The notes beneath the pieces were generated by a model. That model saw only the letters and a program-made list of their open reading frames with translations, searched no databases and was not told the DNA's origin. Below are positions 25,109 to 32,786 of a stretch of 64,000 nucleotides of DNA, piece after piece. How positions within the stretch are numbered: position 1 is the first letter of the stretch; the number at the start of each line of letters is the position of its first letter. Where the stretch lies: NCBI RefSeq assembly GCF_026236535.1, contig NZ_JAHTMW010000003.1, positions 343,301-407,300 of the forward strand, read 5' to 3'. The DNA comes from Streptomyces sp. SKN60 (GTDB lineage Bacteria > Actinomycetota > Actinomycetes > Streptomycetales > Streptomycetaceae). The translations under genes were made by a program, and so were the position numbers.

Positions 25109-25747
25109 TCAGCGGAGCCCGGTCAGGCGGGCCGAGACGACGACGTTGCTCTCGTAGCCGCCGTCCGGCGAATAGCGGCCGCCGCAGGTGATCAGGCGGA
25201 GCTCGGGGGCACCGGTGGCGCCGTAGACCCGTGCGGCCGGGAAGTCGTCCTTGGGGACGACCTCGATCCCGTACACCGTGAAGACCGCCGTCCGGCCGTC
25301 CGTGCGCGCGATCTCGACCCGCTTGCCGGTGGCGAGCGCCCCGAGGTCGTAGAAGACGGCCCGGCCGGCGGGCACGTCGACATGGCCGACGACGACGGCG
25401 GTGCCGCGCTCGCCGGGGGTGACGGCGCCGGTGAACCAGCCGGCGAGGTTGCGGTCGTACGGGGCGGGGGCCTCGATCCAGCCCTCGGCGTCCAGGCCCA
25501 CCCGGGTCACCGGCGCGTCGATGCGGACGGACGGCACCCTGACGCGTACGGGCGGCGAGGCGGGCAGCGGATCGGCGGTCGTCGCGGCGTCGGCGGCCCG
25601 GCCGGCCGCGGCGGCCGTCGCGGGCTGCGGCGGGCCGTCGGCGGGCCACTCCCCCGCCCCGCCGCGCACCAGGTGCACGCCGATCAGGAGGACCACGGCG
25701 ATCACGCCCCAGGCGCCGCGGCGCCCGTGCCCTTCCGAGCCCTGCAC
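25109..25747 (-). CDS. Class F sortase
   Basis: A 212-residue membrane-anchored transpeptidase. A single N-terminal helix (GAWGVIAVVLLIGVHLV) is followed by a Pro/Ala-rich stalk and the sortase barrel. Catalytic residues are visible: His in VVVGHVDV, Cys in LRLITCGG and Arg in NVVVSARL. The RVRVPSVRIDAPVTRVGLD segment is typical of actinobacterial class F enzymes. Sortases link surface proteins to peptidoglycan or polymerise them. GTG 25747 is the start. The next gene upstream on the same strand encodes a likely surface protein. Confidence 0.92.
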   Translation of the reverse strand: MQGSEGHGRRGAWGVIAVVLLIGVHLVRGGAGEWPADGPPQPATAAAAGRAADAATTADPLPASPPVRVRVPSVRIDAPVTRVGLDAEGWIEAPAPYDRNLAGWFTGAVTPGERGTAVVVGHVDVPAGRAVFYDLGALATGKRVEIARTDGRTAVFTVYGIEVVPKDDFPAARVYGATGAPELRLITCGGRYSPDGGYESNVVVSARLTGLR

Positions 25748-25850
25748 GTGTCTGCCGCCCCTTCGCGTCGGATCTGTGCCGGAGATGGCGCTCCCCCGCC
25801 CCGGACCTCGTCACACCGGGGCGGAGGAGCCGTCTGGGAGACCGGCGGGT

Positions 25851-26534
25851 TCAGGACCCGTCGGTGCCGGTGGGTTCGCGGCGGCGCATCAGGACCACCG
25901 CGGCGCCGAGCGCGCCGGCGATGAGGACGCCGCCGGTGACCGTCTCGGTGGTGCCGATCCCGTCCGTGCCGCCGCTGCCGAAGCCGGCCCTGACGCCCTT
26001 GCGGGCGCCGGTGGACGTGTCGGGCTTGTGCCCGCCGCCGCCCGCGATGGTGAGGGTGGTGGTGCCGCGCTCGCCCTTGCAGTCGAACGTGACCTCGTAC
26101 TGGGCGCCGACCTTGGCGTCGAAGTCGACGGTGGCGGTGCCCTGGTGACCCTCGTTCAGGGTGACGGTGTCGAAGACCCCGGACTCGACCTTCACGCTGG
26201 GCACCTCGCAGCCGTCGGCCTTGAGGGTGACGGTGCCGCCGGGCGCCACGGTGGACGGGGTGACGGAGAAGCCGAAGGACGTGATGTTGTGCCCGGTGCC
26301 GCCGTCCTTGGGGGCCGTGTCCTTGGGGAACGCGTCCTTGGGCGGGGCGCCGCCGCCGTCGTCCTTCGGGGCCGCGTCGTCCTCCTTGAGCAGCAGCTCG
26401 TCCTTGAGGAGGCCGAGGTCGGCCGGGCCGAAGCCCCCGTCGTCCGCGGACGCCCCTGGCGCGGCGAGGACCAGGGCGGCGGTCGCGAGGGGGGCGAGCA
26501 GGGCGGCGGAAGCGGCGGCGCGTATCGCGCGCAT
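25851..26534 (-). CDS. Surface protein with signal peptide and C-terminal membrane anchor; likely sortase-F partner
   Basis: A 227-residue protein. It has a Sec signal (ALLAPLATAALVLAAPGASA), then an acidic Lys/Asp/Pro-rich repeat region (PKDDGGGAPPKDAFPKDTAPKDGG), an Ig-like beta domain with two Cys (VTLKADGCEVPSVKVESGV to YEVTFDCKGE) and a C-terminal TGGVLIAGALGAAVVLMRRRE helix with a positive tail. This is the layout of a sortase substrate, but no LPxTG or LAxTG motif is visible; the pre-helix text is GTDGIGTTETV. It lies 103 bp upstream of the class F sortase on the same strand. Confidence 0.8.
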   Translation of the reverse strand: MRAIRAAASAALLAPLATAALVLAAPGASADDGGFGPADLGLLKDELLLKEDDAAPKDDGGGAPPKDAFPKDTAPKDGGTGHNITSFGFSVTPSTVAPGGTVTLKADGCEVPSVKVESGVFDTVTLNEGHQGTATVDFDAKVGAQYEVTFDCKGERGTTTLTIAGGGGHKPDTSTGARKGVRAGFGSGGTDGIGTTETVTGGVLIAGALGAAVVLMRRREPTGTDGS

Positions 26535-26704
26535 GGGGGTCCTCCAGATGACGCGAGGGCGGACGCGGAGCTCACGCTCCGCGGCGGGCCGATTGCGGGC
26601 CCTCGTCGCGTTCGAAGCTAGGCGCGCCCCGGGTGCCCCGCCACCGGGCTCCGCCGATCGGGTCAACCGCCCGCGGACCGGCCGAGAACCGCCCCCGGCC
26701 TCCG

Positions 26705-27649
26705 CTACGGCACCCGGACGACCTGGCCCGCGTAGGAGAGGTTGCCGCCGAAGCCGAAGAGCAGCACCGGCGCACCGGAGGGGAGTTCGCCGCGTTCGAC
26801 CAGCTTGGCGAGGGCGAGCGGGACGGAGGCGGCGGAGGTGTTCCCGGAGTCGACGACATCGCGGGCGACGACCGCGTTGACCGCGCCGATCTTCGCGGCG
26901 AGCGGCTCGACGATCCGCAGGTTGGCCTGGTGGAGCACCACTCCGGCCAGCTCCTCGGGGCGGACGCCGGAGCGCTCGCAGGCCTGGCGGGCGAGGGCGG
27001 GCAGCTGCTGGGTGGCCCATCGGTAGACGCTCTGGCCCTCCTGGGCGAAGCGCGGCGGGGTGCCCTCGATGCGGACGGCGTGGCCCATCTCGGGGACCGA
27101 GCCCCACAGCACCGGGCCGATCGCACCGGTGTCGGTCTCGGTCGCCTCGACGACCGCGGCGCCCGCGCCGTCGCCGACCAGCACGCAGGTGGTGCGGTCG
27201 GACCAGTCGACCACGTCGGTCATCTTGTCGGCGCCGATGACCAGGGCGCGGCGGGCGCCGCCGGCCCGGATCGCGTGGTCGGCGGTGGCGAGGGCGTGGG
27301 TGAAGCCGGCGCACACCACGTTGAGGTCCATGGTGGCGGGCGAGCCCATGCCGAGGCGGGCGGCGACCCGGGCGGCCGTGTTCGGCGAGCGGTCGATCGC
27401 GGTGGAGGTCGCGACGAGCACCAGGTCGACGTCGTCGGGGCCGAGACCGGCGGCGGCGAGGGCCTTGGCGGCGGCGTGCGCCGCGAGTTCGTCGACCGGC
27501 TCCTCGGGTCCCGCGATGTGCCGGGTGCGGATGCCGACCCGGCTGGTGATCCAGTCGTCGCTGGTGTCGACCAGGGTGGCGAGGTCGTCGTTGGTGAGCA
27601 CCTTGGCGGGCTGGTAGTGCCCGAGCGCGGCGATACGAGTGCCGGTCAT
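26705..27649 (-). CDS. Beta-ketoacyl-ACP synthase III (FabH-like)
   Basis: A 314-residue KASIII-type enzyme. The catalytic triad is visible: Cys113 in LNVVCAGFTH, His in VVLHQANLRI and Asn in DSGNTSAAS. The IGIRTRH-like segment reads TSRVGIRTRHIAG. KASIII enzymes condense acyl-CoA with malonyl-ACP and start fatty-acid or polyketide chains. No acyl carrier or other FAS gene is adjacent, so this is a stand-alone paralogue, perhaps for a special starter or a signalling lipid. ATG at 27649 has a GGGG-rich Shine-Dalgarno. It is divergent from fdhD. Confidence 0.9.
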   Translation of the reverse strand: MTGTRIAALGHYQPAKVLTNDDLATLVDTSDDWITSRVGIRTRHIAGPEEPVDELAAHAAAKALAAAGLGPDDVDLVLVATSTAIDRSPNTAARVAARLGMGSPATMDLNVVCAGFTHALATADHAIRAGGARRALVIGADKMTDVVDWSDRTTCVLVGDGAGAAVVEATETDTGAIGPVLWGSVPEMGHAVRIEGTPPRFAQEGQSVYRWATQQLPALARQACERSGVRPEELAGVVLHQANLRIVEPLAAKIGAVNAVVARDVVDSGNTSAASVPLALAKLVERGELPSGAPVLLFGFGGNLSYAGQVVRVP

Positions 27650-27903
27650 CCCGGGACCCCCTCGGTCGTTCGATGGTCGGTGCGTGGCGGCCGCGTGACG
27701 CATGGTGATGCTGATGCGCCGTTGCGGCAGCGGGAGGACCCAGTCTTGTCAGCGACTGATGGGTAACCGGTGACGTAAACCACCAAGATTCACCCGAAGT
27801 GCCTGTTCGACCGTGACAAGAGGAGAATGGCCCGGTCAGGCCCCTGGGGGCGATCCGCGGGGACAGTGCCGTCCCCGCTCGGACGGAAAACGGTGCAGCG
27901 ACC

Positions 27904-28752
27904 ATGGGACGGGTCACGGAGCGACGGCGTGTGGTGCGCATACGGGGCGGGGCGGTCAGCACCCGGCCGGACACCCTGGTGGCGGAGGAACCGCTGGAGA
28001 TCCGGCTGAACGGGCGGCCGATCGCCATCACCATGCGCACGCCCGGCGACGACTTCGCGCTCGCGGCCGGCTTCCTGGTCAGCGAGGGGGTCCTCGCGGC
28101 GGCCTCGGACGTGCGGAACATCGTGTACTGCGCGGGGGCGACGGCGGACGGCGTCAACACGTACAACGTGGTGGACGTGCAGCTGGCGCCGGACGTCGTG
28201 GTGCCCGACATCTCCCTGGAGCGGAACGTCTACACGACCTCGTCGTGCGGGCTCTGCGGCAAGGCGAGCCTGGACGCGGTGCGCACCACCGCCCGCTTCC
28301 CGATCGCCGACACGCCGCCGCTGCGGCTGACGCCGGAGCTGCTCGCGGCGCTGCCGGAGCGGCTGCGCGCGGCGCAGAAGGTCTTCGACCGGACCGGTGG
28401 GCTGCACGCGGCGGCGCTGTTCTCGGAGGACGGCGAACTGCTCGACGTACGGGAGGACGTGGGCCGGCACAACGCGGTCGACAAGCTGGTCGGGCGGGCG
28501 CTTCAGGAGGGCCGGCTGCCGCTGGAGCGGGCGGTGCTGCTCGTGTCCGGGCGGGCCTCGTTCGAGCTGGCGCAGAAGGCGGTGATGGCGGGCCTTCCGG
28601 TGCTCGCGGCCGTGTCGGCGCCGTCCTCGCTCGCCGTGGACCTGGCGCAGGAGTCGGGCCTCACGCTGGTCGGCTTCCTGCGCGGGCAGGACATGAACGT
28701 GTACGCGGGCGAGCACCGGATCGAACTGGAGACGGCGGCCCCGGCGTCCTAG
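27904..28752 (+). CDS. fdhD: FdhD sulfurtransferase for formate dehydrogenase
   Basis: A 282-residue protein. FdhD transfers sulfur from IscS to the molybdenum cofactor before its insertion into formate dehydrogenase. The catalytic loop is SSCGLCGK; other marks are [31 protein letters not shown] and [19 protein letters not shown], all standard. ATG at 27904 gives the normal length. No formate dehydrogenase gene is in the window. A molybdoenzyme gene lies 30 kb away but is of another type. It is convergent with the ferredoxin gene, with a pyrimidine-rich spacer. Confidence 0.95.
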   Translation: MGRVTERRRVVRIRGGAVSTRPDTLVAEEPLEIRLNGRPIAITMRTPGDDFALAAGFLVSEGVLAAASDVRNIVYCAGATADGVNTYNVVDVQLAPDVVVPDISLERNVYTTSSCGLCGKASLDAVRTTARFPIADTPPLRLTPELLAALPERLRAAQKVFDRTGGLHAAALFSEDGELLDVREDVGRHNAVDKLVGRALQEGRLPLERAVLLVSGRASFELAQKAVMAGLPVLAAVSAPSSLAVDLAQESGLTLVGFLRGQDMNVYAGEHRIELETAAPAS

Positions 28753-28785
28753 TCCTTCCTCGTTCCTCCCAGTCCTTCGTCCTTC

Positions 28786-29169
28786 CTAGTTCTTCGGCGG
28801 GTCGATCATCTGGAGTTCCAGGGTGGCCGGCGGCGGTACGAGGCCGGGGCCGCCGGCCTCCGTCCAGGCCAGGACCTCGTCGAGGCAGTCCTGGTCGGCG
28901 CTCCAGCCGATCCACGCGGCCCGGCCGCCGCGCCGCCGCCCTTCGGTGGACGGCTGCACGACGAGCACGTTCGCCTGCGCGCAGGGTCCGAGGCAGTCGC
29001 TGGTACGGACGACCAGCCGGCCGCCGGATTCCGCGGCGGCGGCCCGGAGCCGGGCCAGCTGGCCGTCGTGGTCCTGGCCGGGGTTCTTGCGGGCGTCGCC
29101 GCAGCAGCAGCCGCGGCACACCACGAGGGAGCAGGGGCGGGCCCCGTACCGTATCGGCACCCGGGTCAC
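28786..29169 (-). CDS. Thioredoxin-like 2Fe-2S ferredoxin
   Basis: A 127-residue protein. Cysteines are at 13, 18, 21, 22 and 23 (PCSLVVCRGCCCGD) and at 59 and 63 (TSDCLGPCAQANVLVV). The DCLGPC motif is the hallmark of thioredoxin-like 2Fe-2S ferredoxins, as in the NuoE family and stand-alone bacterial forms. The cluster of five N-terminal cysteines is richer than usual. GTG at 29169 overlaps the TGA of the upstream isochorismatase-fold gene by 4 bp (GTGA), so the two are translationally coupled. The electron partner is unknown. Confidence 0.88.
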   Translation of the reverse strand: MTRVPIRYGARPCSLVVCRGCCCGDARKNPGQDHDGQLARLRAAAAESGGRLVVRTSDCLGPCAQANVLVVQPSTEGRRRGGRAAWIGWSADQDCLDEVLAWTEAGGPGLVPPPATLELQMIDPPKN

Positions 29170-29687
29170 TCGGCGCCGGCCAGGATGATGGCGTCGGCCG
29201 GGGTGACCGTGCCGAGGCGCGGGAAGTCCAGCTGGACGGAGGCGCGGTGCTCGTCGGCGGTGAGGGCGGTCATGGCGTCCTCGGCGAAGACGAGCTCGTA
29301 GCCGAGGTCTCCGGCGGCGCGGGCGGTGGACTCGACGCCGAGGTTGGTGGCGATGCCGCCGAACACGAGGGTCGTCGCCCCGTGCTTCCGCAGCAGTTCG
29401 TGCAGTCCGGTGTCGTGGAAGCCGCCGATGGTGCGCTTGACGACGATCTCGTCGCCGGGGTGTACGAGGTCGGCGACGAGGTCGCTGCCGGGCGGCTGGG
29501 TGTCGACGCCGGGACGTTCCACCCGGATGTGGACGACGGGCGCGCCGGCGGCCCGGAAGGTCTCGGCGAGCCGGCCGGCCGCGGCGAGCACGTCGCTGCC
29601 GGGGCGGGGGGCGAGGGGGAGCGCGACGATGCGTTCCATGAGGTCGACGAGGACGAGCGCGGTGCGGCCGGGATCGAGTGCGGGCAT
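29166..29687 (-). CDS. Isochorismatase-fold protein lacking the catalytic cysteine
   Basis: A 173-residue protein of the cysteine-hydrolase (isochorismatase) fold. Asp15 (LVLVD) and Lys84 (VVKRTIGGF) of the usual triad are present. The nucleophile position, in the motif that normally reads G-x-A-T-N-x-C-V-E, is Gly117 (GGIATNLGVESTAR), and the whole protein has no cysteine. It therefore cannot work by the usual cysteine mechanism. It may be a binding protein or a hydrolase of another mechanism. ATG at 29687 gives the family start. It is coupled to the ferredoxin gene downstream. Confidence 0.85.
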   Translation of the reverse strand: MPALDPGRTALVLVDLMERIVALPLAPRPGSDVLAAAGRLAETFRAAGAPVVHIRVERPGVDTQPPGSDLVADLVHPGDEIVVKRTIGGFHDTGLHELLRKHGATTLVFGGIATNLGVESTARAAGDLGYELVFAEDAMTALTADEHRASVQLDFPRLGTVTPADAIILAGAE

Positions 29688-29817
29688 GGGAGCACCGTAT
29701 CGGGCCCGATGATCTTCCCGGGGCGGGTGGGGTGCGATCCCGGCCACGGGCGGGTGCGGGGGCCCGGGCGCGGGCGGGGGCTGGTGTCGGGCTCGGGTGC
29801 GAGCGGCGCCGGGGCGG

Positions 29818-30387
29818 TCAGGCCCCGTGGGTCCGTACGTGGACGTGGCCGTCGCGGGGGTAGGCGGGCGGCGCCGCGGGCAGGATCCCGCCGAGTACGT
29901 AGCCGCACTTCTCCGCGACGCGGCAGGACGCCGTGTTGTCCACCTGGTGCAGGAGCTCCAGGCGGGTCAGTCCGGCGCCTGCGAAGGTGGCGAAGGCCCA
30001 GTCCGTCAGGGCCTCCAGGGCCCGGGGCGCCACGCCGCGGCCACGGGCGTGGGCGGCCGTCCAGTAGCCGACCTCGGCGGACGAGGCGCCGGGGGCGAGG
30101 CCGTTGAGGACCGCGTGGCCCACCACCCGTTCCGCCGCGCCCTGTTCGCGGGGCTCCAGGACGGCGAACGCGAAACGCGTGCCCGCCTCCCGGCCCCGCC
30201 GCTGCGTGCGGATCCAGTCGGCCGCGCCCGCCTCGTCGTCCACGGCCATGCTCGTCCAGCGGCGCAGGGCGGCGTCCTGGCCCAGCTCGACCAGGGCGGG
30301 GGCATCGGCCGGCTGCCAGGGGCGCAGGACGAGGGCGGGGGCCGTGGGTGTGGCGTCCGAGGTGATCCGTGCGGCGATCTTGTCCAT
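29818..30387 (-). CDS. GNAT family N-acetyltransferase (RimJ/RimL type)
   Basis: A 189-residue acetyltransferase of the RimJ/RimL-like group. Key blocks are LVLRPWQPADAPALVELGQD, AEVGYWTAAHARGRGVAPRALEAL (the acetyl-CoA R/Q-G-x-G loop) and LELLHQVDNTASCRVAEKCGYVLGG, the very typical N-x-x-S-x-x-V-A-E-K-C-G-Y motif. The substrate is unknown; proteins of this group acetylate protein N-termini or small amines. ATG at 30387 follows a minus-strand TAGGCT (30399-30394) by 6 nt (leaderless type). Confidence 0.9.
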   Translation of the reverse strand: MDKIAARITSDATPTAPALVLRPWQPADAPALVELGQDAALRRWTSMAVDDEAGAADWIRTQRRGREAGTRFAFAVLEPREQGAAERVVGHAVLNGLAPGASSAEVGYWTAAHARGRGVAPRALEALTDWAFATFAGAGLTRLELLHQVDNTASCRVAEKCGYVLGGILPAAPPAYPRDGHVHVRTHGA

Positions 30388-30396
30388 CGGTGGAGC

Positions 30397-31434
30397 CTAC
30401 GGGGCCGGCACCGCGATCCGCTCGTCGTTCGCCCCGGTCGGCTCCGCCGCCTCCGGGTCGCGGGCCCGGCGGCGGGCGATGACCGCGCAGACCATCAGCT
30501 GCATCTGATGGAACAGCATCAGCGGGAGCACGGCGAGCGAGGCCTGCGCGCCGAACAGGACGCTGGCCATGGGCAGTCCGGCGGCCAGGCTCTTCTTCGA
30601 GCCGGCGAACTGGATCGCGATGCGGTCGCCCCGGCCGAAACCGAGCCGCTTCGCGCCGTACCAGGTCAGCCCCAGCATCACGGCGAGCAGCACCGCCTCG
30701 ACGGCGAGGAGCAGGCCGAGCCGGGCGGGGGTCACCAGGTGCCAGACGCCGCGGTTCATGCCCTCGCTGAACGCCGTGTAGACGACGAGCAGGATCGAGC
30801 CCCGGTCGACATAGCCGAGCGCCTTCTTGTGCCGGACCAGGAAGCCGCCCACCCAGCGGCGCAGGAACTGCCCGGCGAGGAACGGCACGAGCAACTGCAG
30901 CACGATCTTGAGGACCGAGTCCGCCGAGAAGCCGCCCGCGCTGTGGCCGAGGAGCAGTGCGGCGAGCAGCGGGGTGACCAGGATGCCGGCCAGCGAGGAG
31001 AACGAGCCCGCGCAGATCGCGGCGGGCACGTTGCCCCGGGCAATCGAGGTGAAGGCGATCGAGGACTGGATCGTCGACGGCACCAGGCAGAGGAAGAGGA
31101 AACCGCTGTGGAGGTCGGGGGTGAGGACCGTCGGGACCAGTCCCCGGGCCGCCAGGCCGAGCAGCGGGAAGACCAGGAAGGTGCAGGCCAGGACGGTGAC
31201 GTGGAGCCGCCAGTGCTTCAGGCCGTCCAGCGCCTCGCGGGTCGAGAGCCGCGCCCCGTAGAGGAAGAAGAGCAGCGCGACCGCCCCGGTCGCCGCCCCG
31301 TTCGCGGCCGTCGCCGCCCCGCCGGAGGCGGGCAGCAGCGCGGCGAGCCCGACCGTGGCGAGCAGCGCCAGGATGTACGGGTCGATGGGCAGCCACGACG
31401 GGAGGAGGGGGCGGCGGGGAGGACGGGAGCTCAT
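30397..31434 (-). CDS. Bile acid:sodium symporter family transporter
   Basis: A 345-residue membrane protein with about ten hydrophobic segments. Family blocks are ALLFFLYGARLSTREAL, GFLFLCLVPSTIQSSIAFTSIARGN (the unwound-helix motif) and FAGSKKSLAAGLPMASVLF. The SLC10-like/YfeH group in bacteria moves organic anions, arsenite-like or sulfur compounds. ATG at 31434 fits the family. It is divergent from a LysR regulator with a palindromic operator between them, so the LysR protein very likely controls it. Its stop lies 9 bp before the GNAT gene start region. Confidence 0.9.
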   Translation of the reverse strand: MSSRPPRRPLLPSWLPIDPYILALLATVGLAALLPASGGAATAANGAATGAVALLFFLYGARLSTREALDGLKHWRLHVTVLACTFLVFPLLGLAARGLVPTVLTPDLHSGFLFLCLVPSTIQSSIAFTSIARGNVPAAICAGSFSSLAGILVTPLLAALLLGHSAGGFSADSVLKIVLQLLVPFLAGQFLRRWVGGFLVRHKKALGYVDRGSILLVVYTAFSEGMNRGVWHLVTPARLGLLLAVEAVLLAVMLGLTWYGAKRLGFGRGDRIAIQFAGSKKSLAAGLPMASVLFGAQASLAVLPLMLFHQMQLMVCAVIARRRARDPEAAEPTGANDERIAVPAP

Positions 31435-31492
31435 GGGTCCATCCTGGTCGACGCCCCGGCGATCGGGAACGCCGTACAGCGCACTGACTGTC

Positions 31493-31507
31493 ATCACGAA
31501 TCGTGAT
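31493..31507. promoter_or_regulatory. LysR-type operator palindrome
   Basis: The 15-bp perfect palindrome has arms atcacga and tcgtgat around a central A. It lies between the divergent transporter and LysR genes, 59 bp and 31 bp from their starts, and has the size and symmetry of a LysR T-N11-A box. Confidence 0.65.
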
Positions 31508-31537
31508 AAGCGGCGCTCACGGGGCTATCGTCGGGGT

Positions 31538-32443
31538 GTGTACGAGCCGAACCAGCTGCGCACCTTCCTCGCGGTCGCCCAGACCCTGAGCTTCACCCAG
31601 GCCGCCCGGCGCCTCGGGCTGCGCCAGTCGACGGTCAGCCAGCATGTGCGGCGCCTGGAGGAGGCCGCCGGCCGGCCCCTCTTCGTCCGCGACACGCACG
31701 GCGTGGAGCTGACCGAGGACGGCGAGGCGATGCTCGGCTTCGCCCGCACGATCCTCGCGGCGCACGAGCGGGCGGCGGCCTTCTTCACCGGGACGCGGTT
31801 GCGGGGGCGACTGCGGTTCGGCGCGTCGGAGGACTTCGTGACGACCCGGCTGCCGGAGATCCTGGAGACCTTCCGGCGCGAGCACCCGGAGGTCGACCTG
31901 GAGCTCACGGTCGAGCTGTCCGGCACGCTCCAGGCGCGGCTTGAGGCGGGGCGGCTCGACCTCGTCCTGGCCAAGCGGCGCGGCGACCGGGCGGAGTCGG
32001 GCGGTGGCGACCGGGCGGAGGCGGGCGTGGGTGGTGAGGAGCTGGTCTGGCAGGACGTGCTGGTGTGGATCGGCGCGCCCCGGCTGCGGCTCGACCCGGA
32101 GCGTCCGGTGCCGCTGATCGTCTTCCCGCCGCCGGGCATCACCCGGGCGCGCGCCCTGGAGGCGCTGCAGGCGCAGGGCCGGCCGTGGCGGATCGCCTGC
32201 ACCAGCAGCAGCCTGAGCGCGAACGTGGCGGCGGCGCGGGCCGGGCTCGGGGTGATGGCGCACACCCGGGGTCTGCTGCCGGCGGGCCTGGTCGAGGTAC
32301 CGGCGCGGGCGGGGCTGCCGGAGCTGGGCGCGGTGAACTTCGTCCTGCGCAAGGGGCGGCGGCGGGGGGCGACGCAGGAGGCGGCGGACGCGCTGGCGGC
32401 GGCGATCCTGGCGGGCGGGGACCGGTTGCACCGGCCGCGGTGA
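31538..32443 (+). CDS. LysR family transcriptional regulator
   Basis: A 301-residue regulator. The N-terminal winged helix is typical: LRTFLAVAQTLSFTQAARRLGLRQSTVSQHVRRLEEAAGRPLFVRDTHGVELTEDG. The remainder is the two-lobe effector-binding domain, with an inserted acidic repeat (RGDRAESGGGDRAEAGVGGEE) that looks like a recent GGCGACCGGGCGGAG duplication. GTG at 31538 starts a standard N-terminus. It is divergent from the bile-acid-symporter-type gene and probably regulates it and itself through the palindrome at 31493-31507. Confidence 0.92.
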   Translation: MYEPNQLRTFLAVAQTLSFTQAARRLGLRQSTVSQHVRRLEEAAGRPLFVRDTHGVELTEDGEAMLGFARTILAAHERAAAFFTGTRLRGRLRFGASEDFVTTRLPEILETFRREHPEVDLELTVELSGTLQARLEAGRLDLVLAKRRGDRAESGGGDRAEAGVGGEELVWQDVLVWIGAPRLRLDPERPVPLIVFPPPGITRARALEALQAQGRPWRIACTSSSLSANVAAARAGLGVMAHTRGLLPAGLVEVPARAGLPELGAVNFVLRKGRRRGATQEAADALAAAILAGGDRLHRPR

Positions 32444-32786
32444 CGGCGGCTTCGGCCGGACGGCTGGTGGGTGGGGGCCGTGGGGGACGTTCCGGGGGCC
32501 GCCCGGCCCAGGTCTCCTCCCCGGTGCGGGCTCGTGCCGGGCCTCGGTCCCGTCGGGTGCCGCAGTGATCAGCCCGTACAGATTCGGTGGAGATTCCGGC
32601 CTCCGGGGCTTACCGGCGGTCGGGCAACCGGGCCCGGGAGGCTCTCGCTTGCCCGTACATCCGTCGCTGACCTGTGCGGATGCGTTATGTCGCGGCTTGG
32701 TGAAGGCACTCCCGCCCGGCTGCGGCGTGGGGTAGTTTCACCCGCGCCGTACGGAGTGCCACATCGAGCGGGTGAGGAGCAGGTCA
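32444..32786. other. Gap before the acyl-CoA ligase gene
   Basis: This 343-bp stretch holds no gene I can support. A small tetraloop hairpin (cggc-ttcg-gccg, 32447-32458) follows the LysR stop. A TAGTTT -10-like box at 32733-32738 is the best promoter candidate for the ligase gene, but no good -35 box accompanies it. Confidence 0.4.

Noticed and set aside
20323..27649. Possible biosynthetic gene cluster (methyltransferases plus KASIII-like enzyme)
   Set aside because: There is no carrier protein, polyketide synthase, NRPS, terpene or RiPP gene, and the genes lie on both strands with unrelated neighbours.
27827..28009. 60-codon frame with a GAGGAGA just before its ATG, overlapping fdhD
   Set aside because: The Shine-Dalgarno is only 1-2 nt from the ATG, too close to work, and the protein is Arg/Trp/Gly-rich shadow.
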